Source: an uncultured Muribaculaceae bacterium
GTDB taxonomy: Bacteria; Bacteroidota; Bacteroidia; Bacteroidales; Muribaculaceae
Direction of reading: 5' to 3'
Assembly (NCBI GenBank): GCA_934663645.1
Contig: CAKUKR010000055.1
Span: 1-15,801, forward strand
Length of the DNA: 15,801 nucleotides
Shown: in pieces, positions 7,061 through 14,751 of the stretch
How the letters are laid out: the number at the start of each line of letters is the position of its first letter
Position numbering within the stretch: position 1 is the stretch's first letter
Program-made: the position numbers and the translations under genes
Notes under the pieces: model-generated
The model's database searches: none
Seen by the model: only the letters and a program-made list of their open reading frames with translations
What the model was told of the DNA's origin: nothing

Positions 7061-8461
7061 ATGGTATTACGCGAAATGATGGACATAGTCCCCGGCATGG
7101 CGCACATGGTCAGCCGGATAGAAGTGATGTCTGCTCCGGGACGGCGCAGGCTCATGTCATTGCCATGGCTGCGTGATGCCGAAAGCATACGCCACGCACT
7201 CGAGGCTGTCGGCGAACTCATTGCCGAGGACAGCAACCCCGACAGAGCCAAGGCTATGAACGCAATACGCCTGGGGCTGATGCAAATCAAGGAAATAAAG
7301 GGCACGGCAGCACGGACACTCCAGGCTGACCGTCTCGACGACATCGAGCTTTTCGAGCTGAAATCATTCGCCCTTACGGTCCTGGAACTGCGCAAAGCCC
7401 TGATGCAGACAGACATAACAGCAGTTGTGATGCCAGACCTCGAGCCAGTGGCAGACATACTCGACCCGTGCCGCGCCCGCATCCCGCACTTCTACATATA
7501 CGACGACTACTCCACAGAGCTGGCAGCCGTACGCAAGCGCATCAAGGCTCTCAACGCCGACGGCTCTGACGAAGCGACACGCGAGGCGGAACAGCTGTTC
7601 ATAACAGCCACCGAGCTGGAAGACGGCATCCGCGAGGACCTGTCGCGGCAGCTGCACACTCATGCCGACGCTATAAACGAAGCCCTTGCGCAAGTGGCGC
7701 AGCTCGATGTGCTGCAAGCACTGTCACGCCTCGCCGCAAGCGAGCACCTCACCAAGCCCATGACAGCCAGCGAAGGCGTACACTACACAGGGCTGGTCAA
7801 CCCCGCTGTACGCGCAGCCCTGGCGCAGAAAGGGAAGACGTACCAGCCGGTAGACATAACCCTGCGCCCAGGCGCTACTGTCATCACCGGCGCTAACATG
7901 GCTGGCAAGAGCGTCCTGCTCAAGTCTGCCGCACTGGCACAGGCCATGATGCAATTCGGCATGTACGTCCCCGCTGCAGAGGCCCGCATTGCTCCGGTGG
8001 ACGAGATACTGCTGAGCATCGGCGACGACCAGTCCGAGATGTCCGGCCTGTCGTCATACGCCGCCGAGATGATGCGCATCGACACCATCCTCAGCAGGCT
8101 GCGGTCAGGCATCCGCGCCCTCGTCCTCATCGACGAGCCGGCACGCACCACCAACCCCGTCGAAGGCCTCGCGCTGGTACAGGCTCTCACCTCCATACTG
8201 TCGGGCTACGACAGCACCACCGCCCTCACCACGCACTACAGCGGCATCACAGTGCCGTGTCACAGGCTGCGCGTAAAGGGACTCGCAGACATACCGCCCG
8301 GCACGCCGCTGCGCCCGGGCGACCTGAACAAATACATCGACTACTCCCTCACCGAAGAGGCCGGCGACAGCGTCCCCCACGAGGCGGTACGAATAGCCAG
8401 GCTGCTCGGCATCGATGCTGAACTGATAGACAAAACACAATCAATTATAGAACAAAACTAA
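7061..8461 (+). CDS. kamC: Probable lysine 5,6-aminomutase reactivase ATPase KamC (MutS-like)
   Basis: The 466-residue protein ends in a MutS-family ATPase domain but lacks the DNA mismatch-recognition domains. Its Walker A is G277-A-N-M-A-G-K283-S284, close to the MutS T-G-P-N-M-A-G-K-S. Walker B is V-L-I-D358-E359-P, followed by A-R-T-T-N-P where MutS has the G-R-G-T-S loop. A conserved-looking T-T-H392-Y-S follows, as in MutS ATP domains. The N-terminal half is largely helical in appearance, like the MutS lever and core regions. In this context it is KamC, the energy-coupling partner of KamB in recycling B12 on KamDE, not a DNA repair protein. It lies 16 nt after kamB and 15 nt before kamD, so co-translation is likely. 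A start at 7076 is possible. Function is inferred from context plus recalled annotation of homologous loci. Confidence 0.8.
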   Translation: MVLREMMDIVPGMAHMVSRIEVMSAPGRRRLMSLPWLRDAESIRHALEAVGELIAEDSNPDRAKAMNAIRLGLMQIKEIKGTAARTLQADRLDDIELFELKSFALTVLELRKALMQTDITAVVMPDLEPVADILDPCRARIPHFYIYDDYSTELAAVRKRIKALNADGSDEATREAEQLFITATELEDGIREDLSRQLHTHADAINEALAQVAQLDVLQALSRLAASEHLTKPMTASEGVHYTGLVNPAVRAALAQKGKTYQPVDITLRPGATVITGANMAGKSVLLKSAALAQAMMQFGMYVPAAEARIAPVDEILLSIGDDQSEMSGLSSYAAEMMRIDTILSRLRSGIRALVLIDEPARTTNPVEGLALVQALTSILSGYDSTTALTTHYSGITVPCHRLRVKGLADIPPGTPLRPGDLNKYIDYSLTEEAGDSVPHEAVRIARLLGIDAELIDKTQSIIEQN

Positions 8462-8476
8462 CATCACTGTCAAGAT

Positions 8477-10033
8477 ATGCAAAAGAGTAAATTAGGACTT
8501 GACTTCACCAAGGTCGCCCACGCCAAGGACGTGGCGCGTAACATCGCTGTCGATGTGCAGTCTTTCGTGGAGCAGTATACTACAGTGGCGGTAGAACGCA
8601 CACTGTGCCGTTTGCTGGGCATCGACGGCGTCGACGAGAACACCGTACCACTGCCCAATGTCCTCGTGTCCAGCCTCCAGGAAAAGGGCGTGCTCGGACA
8701 GGGCATCCTTTTCTACCTCGGCAACGCCATAGCCGAAACCGGCAAAACGCCGCAGCAGGTTGCAGAGAGTGTCTCCGCCGGCGAACTGGACCTCACCACG
8801 CTGCCGCAGCACAGCGCAGACGAGATACATGACGCACTCCAGCCGTTTATCGACGCTTCCATCAAGCGCATCAGCGACCGACGTGCCAAGAAGGAGAACT
8901 ACCTCAAGACGCTCGGCGAAGGCCCCAAGCCGTACCTGTATGTAATCGTCGCCACCGGCAACATCTACGAGGACGTAGTCCAGGCACAGGCCGCAGCCCG
9001 TCAGGGAGCGGACGTGATTGCCGTGATACGCACCACCGGGCAGAGCCTCCTCGACTATGTCCCCTACGGCGCGACCACAGAAGGCTTCGGCGGCACTTTC
9101 GCCACACAGGAGAACTTCCGCATCATGCGCAAGGCGCTGGACGAAGTAGGCGAGGAAGTAGGCCGCTACATACGCCTCTGCAACTACTGCTCCGGCCTCT
9201 GTATGCCCGAGATTGCAGCCATGGGCGCGCTCGAAGGCCTTGACGTGATGCTAAACGACGCGCTGTACGGCATCCTCTTCCGCGACATCAACATGCAGCG
9301 CACGCTCGTTGACCAGTTCATGTCCCGTGTCATAAACGGATTTGCCGGCGTTATCATAAACACCGGCGAGGACAACTACCTCACCACCGCCGACGCTGTC
9401 GAGGAGGCGCACACTGTGCTCGCCTCCGACCTCATCAACGAGCAGTTCGCCCTCATGGCCGGGCTGAAGGAGGAGCAGATGGGCCTCGGGCACGCCTTTG
9501 AGATGGACCCGATGCTCGAAAACGGCTTCCTTCTCGAGCTGGCACAGGCGCAGATGATACGTGAAATTTTCCCGAAAGCCACACTCAAGTATATGCCGCC
9601 GACCAAGTTCATGACCGGCAACATTTTCAGAGGACATATCCAGGACGCGCTCTTCAACATGATCGGCATCTGGACACACCAGGGCATTCAGCTCCTCGGC
9701 ATGCCCACAGAGGCTATCCACACCCCCTTCATGTCTGACCGCTACCTCTCCATCGAAAATGCCAAGTACATTTTCGGCAACATGAAGAGCATCGGCGAGG
9801 AAGTGGAGTTCAAGAAGGACGGCATGATACAGAACCGCGCCAAGGAGGTGCTCGACAAGGCCACAAGCCTGCTCGAGAACATCGAGCGCGAGGGGCTGTT
9901 CACCGCCCTCGAGAAAGGCATTTTCGCCGACGTGAAACGCCCCAAGAACGGCGGCAAGGGCCTCGACGGCGTTGCCCCCAAGGGGACAAACTATTATAAC
10001 CCGTTCATCGAGTTAATGATTAACCATAACTGA
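8477..10033 (+). CDS. kamD: Lysine 5,6-aminomutase, alpha subunit
   Basis: This is the large TIM-barrel subunit of the PLP- and adenosylcobalamin-dependent aminomutase that moves the terminal amino group of L-beta-lysine (or D-lysine) to C5, giving 3,5-diaminohexanoate. The 518-residue length is typical of the alpha subunit. Conserved-looking blocks include Y-L-Y-V-I-V-A-T-G-N-I-Y-E-D, V-I-R-T-T-G-Q-S-L-L-D-Y-V-P-Y-G and N-Y-C-S-G-L-C-M-P-E-I, which build the substrate/PLP side of the barrel. The ATG at 8477 follows kamC by only 15 nt. The beta subunit kamE follows 8 nt after its stop, consistent with 1:1 production of the complex. No sign of frameshift or truncation is seen. Confidence 0.96.
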   Translation: MQKSKLGLDFTKVAHAKDVARNIAVDVQSFVEQYTTVAVERTLCRLLGIDGVDENTVPLPNVLVSSLQEKGVLGQGILFYLGNAIAETGKTPQQVAESVSAGELDLTTLPQHSADEIHDALQPFIDASIKRISDRRAKKENYLKTLGEGPKPYLYVIVATGNIYEDVVQAQAAARQGADVIAVIRTTGQSLLDYVPYGATTEGFGGTFATQENFRIMRKALDEVGEEVGRYIRLCNYCSGLCMPEIAAMGALEGLDVMLNDALYGILFRDINMQRTLVDQFMSRVINGFAGVIINTGEDNYLTTADAVEEAHTVLASDLINEQFALMAGLKEEQMGLGHAFEMDPMLENGFLLELAQAQMIREIFPKATLKYMPPTKFMTGNIFRGHIQDALFNMIGIWTHQGIQLLGMPTEAIHTPFMSDRYLSIENAKYIFGNMKSIGEEVEFKKDGMIQNRAKEVLDKATSLLENIEREGLFTALEKGIFADVKRPKNGGKGLDGVAPKGTNYYNPFIELMINHN

Positions 10034-10041
10034 TTGCGACC

Positions 10042-10830
10042 ATGAGTGGAGGACTTTATTCAACCGAAAAACAAGATTTCGACAAGACGCTTGACCTCAA
10101 AAAGATCAAGCCATACGGCGACACAATGAACGACGGCAAGACGCAGCTGAGCTTCACGCTCCCCGTCCCTGCCGGCGACGAGGCCATCGAGGCTGCCAAG
10201 CAGCTACTCAAGAAAATGGGCTTCGAGAACCCTCTGGTCGTATTCCACAAGGAGCTGACCGAAGGCTACACCTTCTTCAACTGCTACGGCAGCTGCACGC
10301 ACACCATCGACTATACCGACATCCATGTCCCCAAGGTGGAGGGCGTGAAATGGGACATGCACGAGTGTGACGAATACATACGCGAGAACATCGGCCGCCC
10401 CCTCGTCATGGTCGGGGCAAGCACCGGCACCGACGCGCACACCGTCGGCATCGACGCCATCATGAACATGAAGGGTTTTGCCGGCCACTACGGTCTGGAA
10501 CGCTACGACATGATCGAGGCCCACAACCTCGGCAGTCAGGTGCCCAACGACGAGTTCATCGCCAAGGGCATCGAGCTGCACGCCGACGCGCTGCTCGTCT
10601 CGCAGACAGTCACACAGAAGGACGTGCATATCAAGAACATGCTCGAGCTGGTCGAGATGCTCGAGGCCGAGGGACTGCGCGACAAAGTTATCCTCGTCTG
10701 CGGCGGACCGCGCATCTCGCACGAACTCGCCAAGGAGCTCGGCTACGATGCCGGCTTCGGCATGAACACCTACGCCGACGACGTGGCTTCATACGTCGCC
10801 CAGGAGTATGTGCGACGCCACCCGAAATGA
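10042..10830 (+). CDS. kamE: Lysine 5,6-aminomutase, beta subunit (B12-binding)
   Basis: KamE carries the cobalamin and the PLP lysine of the aminomutase. The 262-residue protein has the base-off B12 motif D131-A-H133-T-V-G136 (DxHxxG), in which H133 is the lower cobalt ligand. K144, eleven residues later in N-M-K-G-F-A-G, is the expected PLP Schiff-base residue. Both numbers coincide with those I recall for the Clostridium sticklandii enzyme, which supports the start at 10042. The N-terminal 100 residues form the dimerisation domain, including K-P-Y-G-D-T-M-N-D-G and F-N-C-Y-G-S-C-T-H-T-I-D. The rest is a Rossmann-like B12 domain ending in L-V-C-G-G-P-R-I. It follows kamD by 8 nt and precedes atoA by 45 nt. 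Confidence 0.97.
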   Translation: MSGGLYSTEKQDFDKTLDLKKIKPYGDTMNDGKTQLSFTLPVPAGDEAIEAAKQLLKKMGFENPLVVFHKELTEGYTFFNCYGSCTHTIDYTDIHVPKVEGVKWDMHECDEYIRENIGRPLVMVGASTGTDAHTVGIDAIMNMKGFAGHYGLERYDMIEAHNLGSQVPNDEFIAKGIELHADALLVSQTVTQKDVHIKNMLELVEMLEAEGLRDKVILVCGGPRISHELAKELGYDAGFGMNTYADDVASYVAQEYVRRHPK

Positions 10831-10875
10831 CACTCTCCATACGTCAACAATGTAAAATCTAATATCATAAGCAAT

Positions 10876-11538
10876 ATGGACAAACAACAAATCAGAGAGA
10901 CTATCGCACGCCGTGCAGCCCGCGAGCTGCATGACGGATATGTGGTAAATCTGGGAATAGGCTTGCCCACACTCATTCCGGCGTTCCTGCCGGAGGGCGT
11001 GCATGTCACCCTCCACTCGGAGAACGGACTGCTGGGCATGGGCGCAAAGCCCGCCGAGGGCGAGGGCGACCCCGAGCTGACTGACGCCGGAGGCGCGTTC
11101 ACCTCCATGCAGCCAGGCGCGAGCCTCTTCGACAGCGCGACCTCATTCGGCTATGTGCGCGGCGGACACGTCGATGTCACTATCCTCGGCGCGCTCCAGA
11201 CTGACGAACAGGGCAACCTCGCCAACTGGTGCATACCTGGCAAGAAGACCCCGGGAATGGGCGGTGCAATGGACCTGCTCGCCGGCGCTCGCCGCGTTAT
11301 CCTCGCCATGGAACACACTGCCAAGGGCAACCACAAAATCCTCAAGGAATGCACACTCCCCCTCACCGCCGCCCATGCGGTCAACATGATAATCACCGAG
11401 ATGGGCGTGATGATGGTCACTCCCAAAGGCCTCGAACTGACGGAATACAACCCCGAGTTCACTCTCGACCAAATCAAGGAAGCAACAGGTTGCGACCTTA
11501 TCATTTCTGACAACCTCAAACCGATGACACAGGCATGA
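10876..11538 (+). CDS. atoA: Butyryl-CoA:acetoacetate CoA-transferase, beta subunit
   Basis: This is the catalytic subunit of the CoA-transferase whose alpha subunit is encoded 8.6 kb upstream at 1617-2264. The active-site glutamate is E49 in the family signature L-H-S-E-N-G. It forms the glutamyl-CoA thioester intermediate during transfer of CoA from butyryl-CoA to acetoacetate. The downstream G-G-H-V-D-V-T-I-L-G-A-L-Q block and P-G-K-K-T-P-G-M-G-G-A-M-D-L also fit family I beta subunits. The 220-residue length is normal. Its stop codon overlaps the start of the thiolase gene (ATGA at 11535-11538), so the two are translationally coupled. This fits their consecutive reactions. Confidence 0.93.
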   Translation: MDKQQIRETIARRAARELHDGYVVNLGIGLPTLIPAFLPEGVHVTLHSENGLLGMGAKPAEGEGDPELTDAGGAFTSMQPGASLFDSATSFGYVRGGHVDVTILGALQTDEQGNLANWCIPGKKTPGMGGAMDLLAGARRVILAMEHTAKGNHKILKECTLPLTAAHAVNMIITEMGVMMVTPKGLELTEYNPEFTLDQIKEATGCDLIISDNLKPMTQA

Positions 11539-12737
11539 AAACATACATCGTAGCTGCGAAACGCACAGCAATCGGCAAGTTCCTCGGATCTGCCACCTCT
11601 ATACCCGTAGCCATTCTCGGCTCGACAGTGATCAAGAACATCCTCGAGGAGACCAAGATTGACCCCTCTATAATCGATGAGGTTATCGTCGGCAACGTCC
11701 TCTCCGCAGGCCAGGGCCAGGGCGTGGCCCGCCAGTGCGCCATCAAGGGAGGCATACCCAACGAAGTGCCCGCCTACGGCATCAACATGATATGCGGCAG
11801 CGGCATGAAGGCTGTCCTCAACGCCGTGACTGCCATCAAGTCAGGATTTGCAAACGTGGTTCTCGCCGGCGGCGCAGAATCAATGTCGGGCGCAGGCTAC
11901 GTCCTCCCCGGCGGCGTGCGCGACGGACACCGCATGGGACCGGTAACCGCTATCGACCACATGGTGCATGACGGCCTCACTGATGCCTTCGAGAACATCC
12001 ACATGGGCCTCACCGCCGAAAACATCGCCGAGAAATACAACATCACCCGCGAGGAACAGGACGAGTTCGCCCTCGAGTCGCAGCACCGCGCTATCGCAGC
12101 TATCGACGGCGGCCGCTTCAAGGAGGAAATCGTGCCCGTAGAGTACCGCGACCGCAAGGAAATCAAGGTGTTCGACACCGACGAGTTCCCCAACCGCACC
12201 ACTTCTGCAGAGAAGCTCGCCAAGCTCCGTCCCGCGTTCAAGAAGGACGGCACAGTGACCGCCGGCAACGCATCAGGCATCAACGACGGCGCATCCTTCG
12301 TGCTTATCGCTTCCGAAGAGGCCGTCAACAAATACAACCTCACCCCGATGTGCGAAATCATAGGCATCGGCCAGGGCGGCGTTGACCCCGCATACATGGG
12401 CATGGGCCCCGTACCCGCGATCCGCATGGCCCTCAAGAATGCAAACCTCGAGCTCAAGGACATGGATGTAATCGAGCTCAACGAGGCCTTCGCAGCACAG
12501 TCGCTCGGCGTGATACACGAACTCGTCAAGGAGCACCACGTAACACGCGAATGGATCTCCGAACACACCAACCCCAACGGCGGCGCAATCGCCCTGGGAC
12601 ACCCCATCGGCGCATCCGGCAACCGCATCATCGTGACACTCGTGCATGAGATGAAAGCAGCCAAGGCTCACTACGGCCTCGCTTCGCTCTGCATCGGAGG
12701 CGGCATGGGCACGGCTATCATCCTCCGCGAATGTTGA
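11535..12737 (+). CDS. atoB: Acetyl-CoA C-acetyltransferase (thiolase)
   Basis: This thiolase cleaves acetoacetyl-CoA, made by the CoA-transferase, with free CoA into two acetyl-CoA. One returns to Kce and the other can yield ATP through acetate. The 400-residue protein is the usual length and shows the catalytic set: C87 in N-M-I-C-G-S-G-M for acyl binding, H356 in G-G-A-I-A-L-G-H-P-I-G-A-S-G, and C386 in L-C-I-G-G-G-M-G. N-E-A-F-A around residues 316-320 is the fourth conserved motif. The start ATG overlaps the atoA stop by four bases. As I recall, the similar Porphyromonas locus lacks a thiolase between the CoA-transferase beta gene and bcd. Whether it prefers acetoacetyl-CoA over longer 3-ketoacyl-CoA is inferred from context. 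Confidence 0.94.
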   Translation: MKTYIVAAKRTAIGKFLGSATSIPVAILGSTVIKNILEETKIDPSIIDEVIVGNVLSAGQGQGVARQCAIKGGIPNEVPAYGINMICGSGMKAVLNAVTAIKSGFANVVLAGGAESMSGAGYVLPGGVRDGHRMGPVTAIDHMVHDGLTDAFENIHMGLTAENIAEKYNITREEQDEFALESQHRAIAAIDGGRFKEEIVPVEYRDRKEIKVFDTDEFPNRTTSAEKLAKLRPAFKKDGTVTAGNASGINDGASFVLIASEEAVNKYNLTPMCEIIGIGQGGVDPAYMGMGPVPAIRMALKNANLELKDMDVIELNEAFAAQSLGVIHELVKEHHVTREWISEHTNPNGGAIALGHPIGASGNRIIVTLVHEMKAAKAHYGLASLCIGGGMGTAIILREC

Positions 12738-12779
12738 CACAGGCTCTCATGCCATCACACAACCATCAAAGACAACAAA

Positions 12780-13919
12780 ATGGATTTCAGCATATCTAAG
12801 AAAGAGCAGCTCTTCCTGAACATGATCAGGGAGTTTGCCGAGAAAGAGGTGAAACCCCTCGCCGCCGAAGTCGACGAAGAGGAGCGTTTCCCCATTGAGA
12901 CTGTACGCAAGATGGGACCCCTGGGCATCATGGGCATACCCGTCCCCAAGGAGTACGGCGGCGCCGGAGGCAACAACATCCTCTACACAATGGCCGTCGA
13001 GGAACTCTCCCGCGTATGCGCCACAACAGGCGTTATCGTCTCCGCACACACCTCACTCTGCTGCGCCCCCATCATGGAACACGGCACAGAGGAGCAGAAG
13101 ATGAAATACCTCCCCAAGCTCGCCACAGGCGAGTGGATCGGCGCATTCGGCCTGACTGAGCCCAACGCCGGTACAGACGCTTCCGCACAGCAGACTTTCG
13201 CTGTCAAGGAGGGCGACCACTATGTCCTGAACGGTTCGAAAATATTCATCACCAACGCCGAGTATGCCGACGTGTACATCATCATGGCCATGACCGACAA
13301 GTCACAGGGCACTCGCGGCATCTCCGCATTCATCGTCGAGAAAAGCTTCCCCGGATTCTCCGTCGGCAAGAAGGAGAAGAAGATGGGCATCCGTGGCTCT
13401 GCCACCTGCGAGCTCATCATGGAGAACTGCATCGTGCCGGCAGAGAACCTGCTCGGCAAGGAGGGCAAGGGCTTCAGCATCGCCATGAAGACCCTCGACG
13501 GCGGCCGCATCGGCATCGCATCGCAGGCTCTCGGCATCGCACAGGGCGCAATGGACGAGACCGTCAAGTACACCAAGGAGCGCAAGCAGTTCGGCAAGCC
13601 CCTCTGCAAATTCCAGAACATGCAGTTCCAGCTCGCCGACATGCAGACACGCATCGAGGCCTCACGCCTCCTGGTGCGCAAGGCCGCGTGGAAGAAAGAC
13701 GGCAAGGTGCCCTACAGCGCAGACGCTGCAATGGCGAAACTGTTTGCCGCAGAGACCGCAATGGAGATGACCACAAAGGCCGTCCAGTACCACGGCGGCT
13801 ACGGCTACACTCGCGAGTACCCCGTGGAGCGAATGATGCGCGACGCCAAGATTACGGAAATCTACGAGGGAACATCCGAAGTACAGAGAATGGTAATCGC
13901 AGGTCAATTGTTCAAGTAA
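12780..13919 (+). CDS. bcd: Butyryl-CoA dehydrogenase (crotonyl-CoA reductase)
   Basis: This FAD-dependent short-chain acyl-CoA dehydrogenase should work in reverse here, reducing crotonyl-CoA from Kal to butyryl-CoA with electrons delivered by EtfAB. The 379-residue protein has the standard three-domain pattern. The A-F-G-L-T-E-P-N-A-G-T-D motif is in the middle domain, and the C-terminal helical domain has Q-Y-H-G-G-Y-G-Y-T-R-E-Y. The catalytic base is E363 in I-Y-E-G-T-S-E, the position used by bacterial butyryl-CoA and mammalian short-chain enzymes. It starts 42 nt after the thiolase stop and is followed 13 nt later by etfB. That neighbour supports the fermentative role over beta-oxidation. 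Confidence 0.95.
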   Translation: MDFSISKKEQLFLNMIREFAEKEVKPLAAEVDEEERFPIETVRKMGPLGIMGIPVPKEYGGAGGNNILYTMAVEELSRVCATTGVIVSAHTSLCCAPIMEHGTEEQKMKYLPKLATGEWIGAFGLTEPNAGTDASAQQTFAVKEGDHYVLNGSKIFITNAEYADVYIIMAMTDKSQGTRGISAFIVEKSFPGFSVGKKEKKMGIRGSATCELIMENCIVPAENLLGKEGKGFSIAMKTLDGGRIGIASQALGIAQGAMDETVKYTKERKQFGKPLCKFQNMQFQLADMQTRIEASRLLVRKAAWKKDGKVPYSADAAMAKLFAAETAMEMTTKAVQYHGGYGYTREYPVERMMRDAKITEIYEGTSEVQRMVIAGQLFK

Positions 13920-13932
13920 AAATCTCACACTC

Positions 13933-14715
13933 ATGAATATAGTAGTATGCATTAAGCAAGTTCCGGACACCACGGAAATCAAGCTCGACCCGGTCAAGGG
14001 CACGCTCATCCGCGACGGTGTGCCGAGCATTATGAACCCCGACGACAAGGGTGGCCTCGAGTTTGCGCTGCGCATGAAAGACCAGTACGGCGCACACGTC
14101 ACTGTCATCACCATGGGCCCGCCACAGGCTGAAGAGATACTGCGTGAAGCATACGCCATGGGCGTAGACCGCGCTATCCTGCTGAGCGACCGCAAGTTCG
14201 GCGGCGCTGACACGCTGGCGACCTCCAACACCATCGCCGCCGCACTCCGCAAGCTCGACTTCGACATCATCATCACAGGCCGCCAGGCCATCGACGGTGA
14301 CACAGCACAGGTCGGCCCGCAGATAGCAGAGCACCTCGACCTGCCCCAGGTGACATACGCCGAGCAGCTCGAATATGACGGCAAGAAGACATTCACCGTC
14401 AAGAAAGCCGACGAAGACGGCTACCAGATTGTGGAAGTGGACGCTCCCTGCCTCGTCACCGCCCTCGCCTCCGGCGTGAAGCCCCGCTACATGTCAGTGC
14501 GCGGCATCGTCGAGGCTTACGACCGCGAAATCGAGGTGTGGAACTTCGACAGCATCGACGTTGACCCCGCCAAGATCGGCCTCGGAGGCTCACCGACACG
14601 TGTCGCCAAGTCGTTTGCAAAGGGCATGAAGGCTCCCGGACAGCTCTACGAGGTTGAGCCCCAGGAAGCTGTGGACCTCATCATCGCCAAGCTCAAAGAG
14701 AAATACATCATCTGA
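13933..14715 (+). CDS. etfB: Electron transfer flavoprotein, beta subunit
   Basis: EtfB pairs with EtfA (14752-15744) to carry electrons from NADH to butyryl-CoA dehydrogenase. The 260-residue protein opens with M-N-I-V-V-C-I-K-Q-V-P-D-T, the usual start of anaerobic EtfB. It also has the nucleotide-binding loop D121-G-D-T-A-Q-V-G-P129. In flavin-bifurcating Etfs of butyrate producers this subunit binds a second FAD where classical Etfs bind AMP. The whole N-terminal third (for example G-T-L-I-R-D-G-V-P-S and N-P-D-D-K) resembles that group. Bifurcation would reduce ferredoxin alongside crotonyl-CoA, but this is inferred from resemblance, not shown by a diagnostic residue that I can verify here. 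It starts 13 nt after bcd. Confidence 0.94.
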   Translation: MNIVVCIKQVPDTTEIKLDPVKGTLIRDGVPSIMNPDDKGGLEFALRMKDQYGAHVTVITMGPPQAEEILREAYAMGVDRAILLSDRKFGGADTLATSNTIAAALRKLDFDIIITGRQAIDGDTAQVGPQIAEHLDLPQVTYAEQLEYDGKKTFTVKKADEDGYQIVEVDAPCLVTALASGVKPRYMSVRGIVEAYDREIEVWNFDSIDVDPAKIGLGGSPTRVAKSFAKGMKAPGQLYEVEPQEAVDLIIAKLKEKYII

Positions 14716-14751
14716 CAATAATTCCATAACACATCTAACAGATAACTCACA

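Noticed and set aside
7061..8461. DNA mismatch repair MutS gene
   Set aside because: Only the MutS-type ATPase core is present at 466 residues. The DNA-binding domains are missing and the gene is embedded between kamB and kamD.
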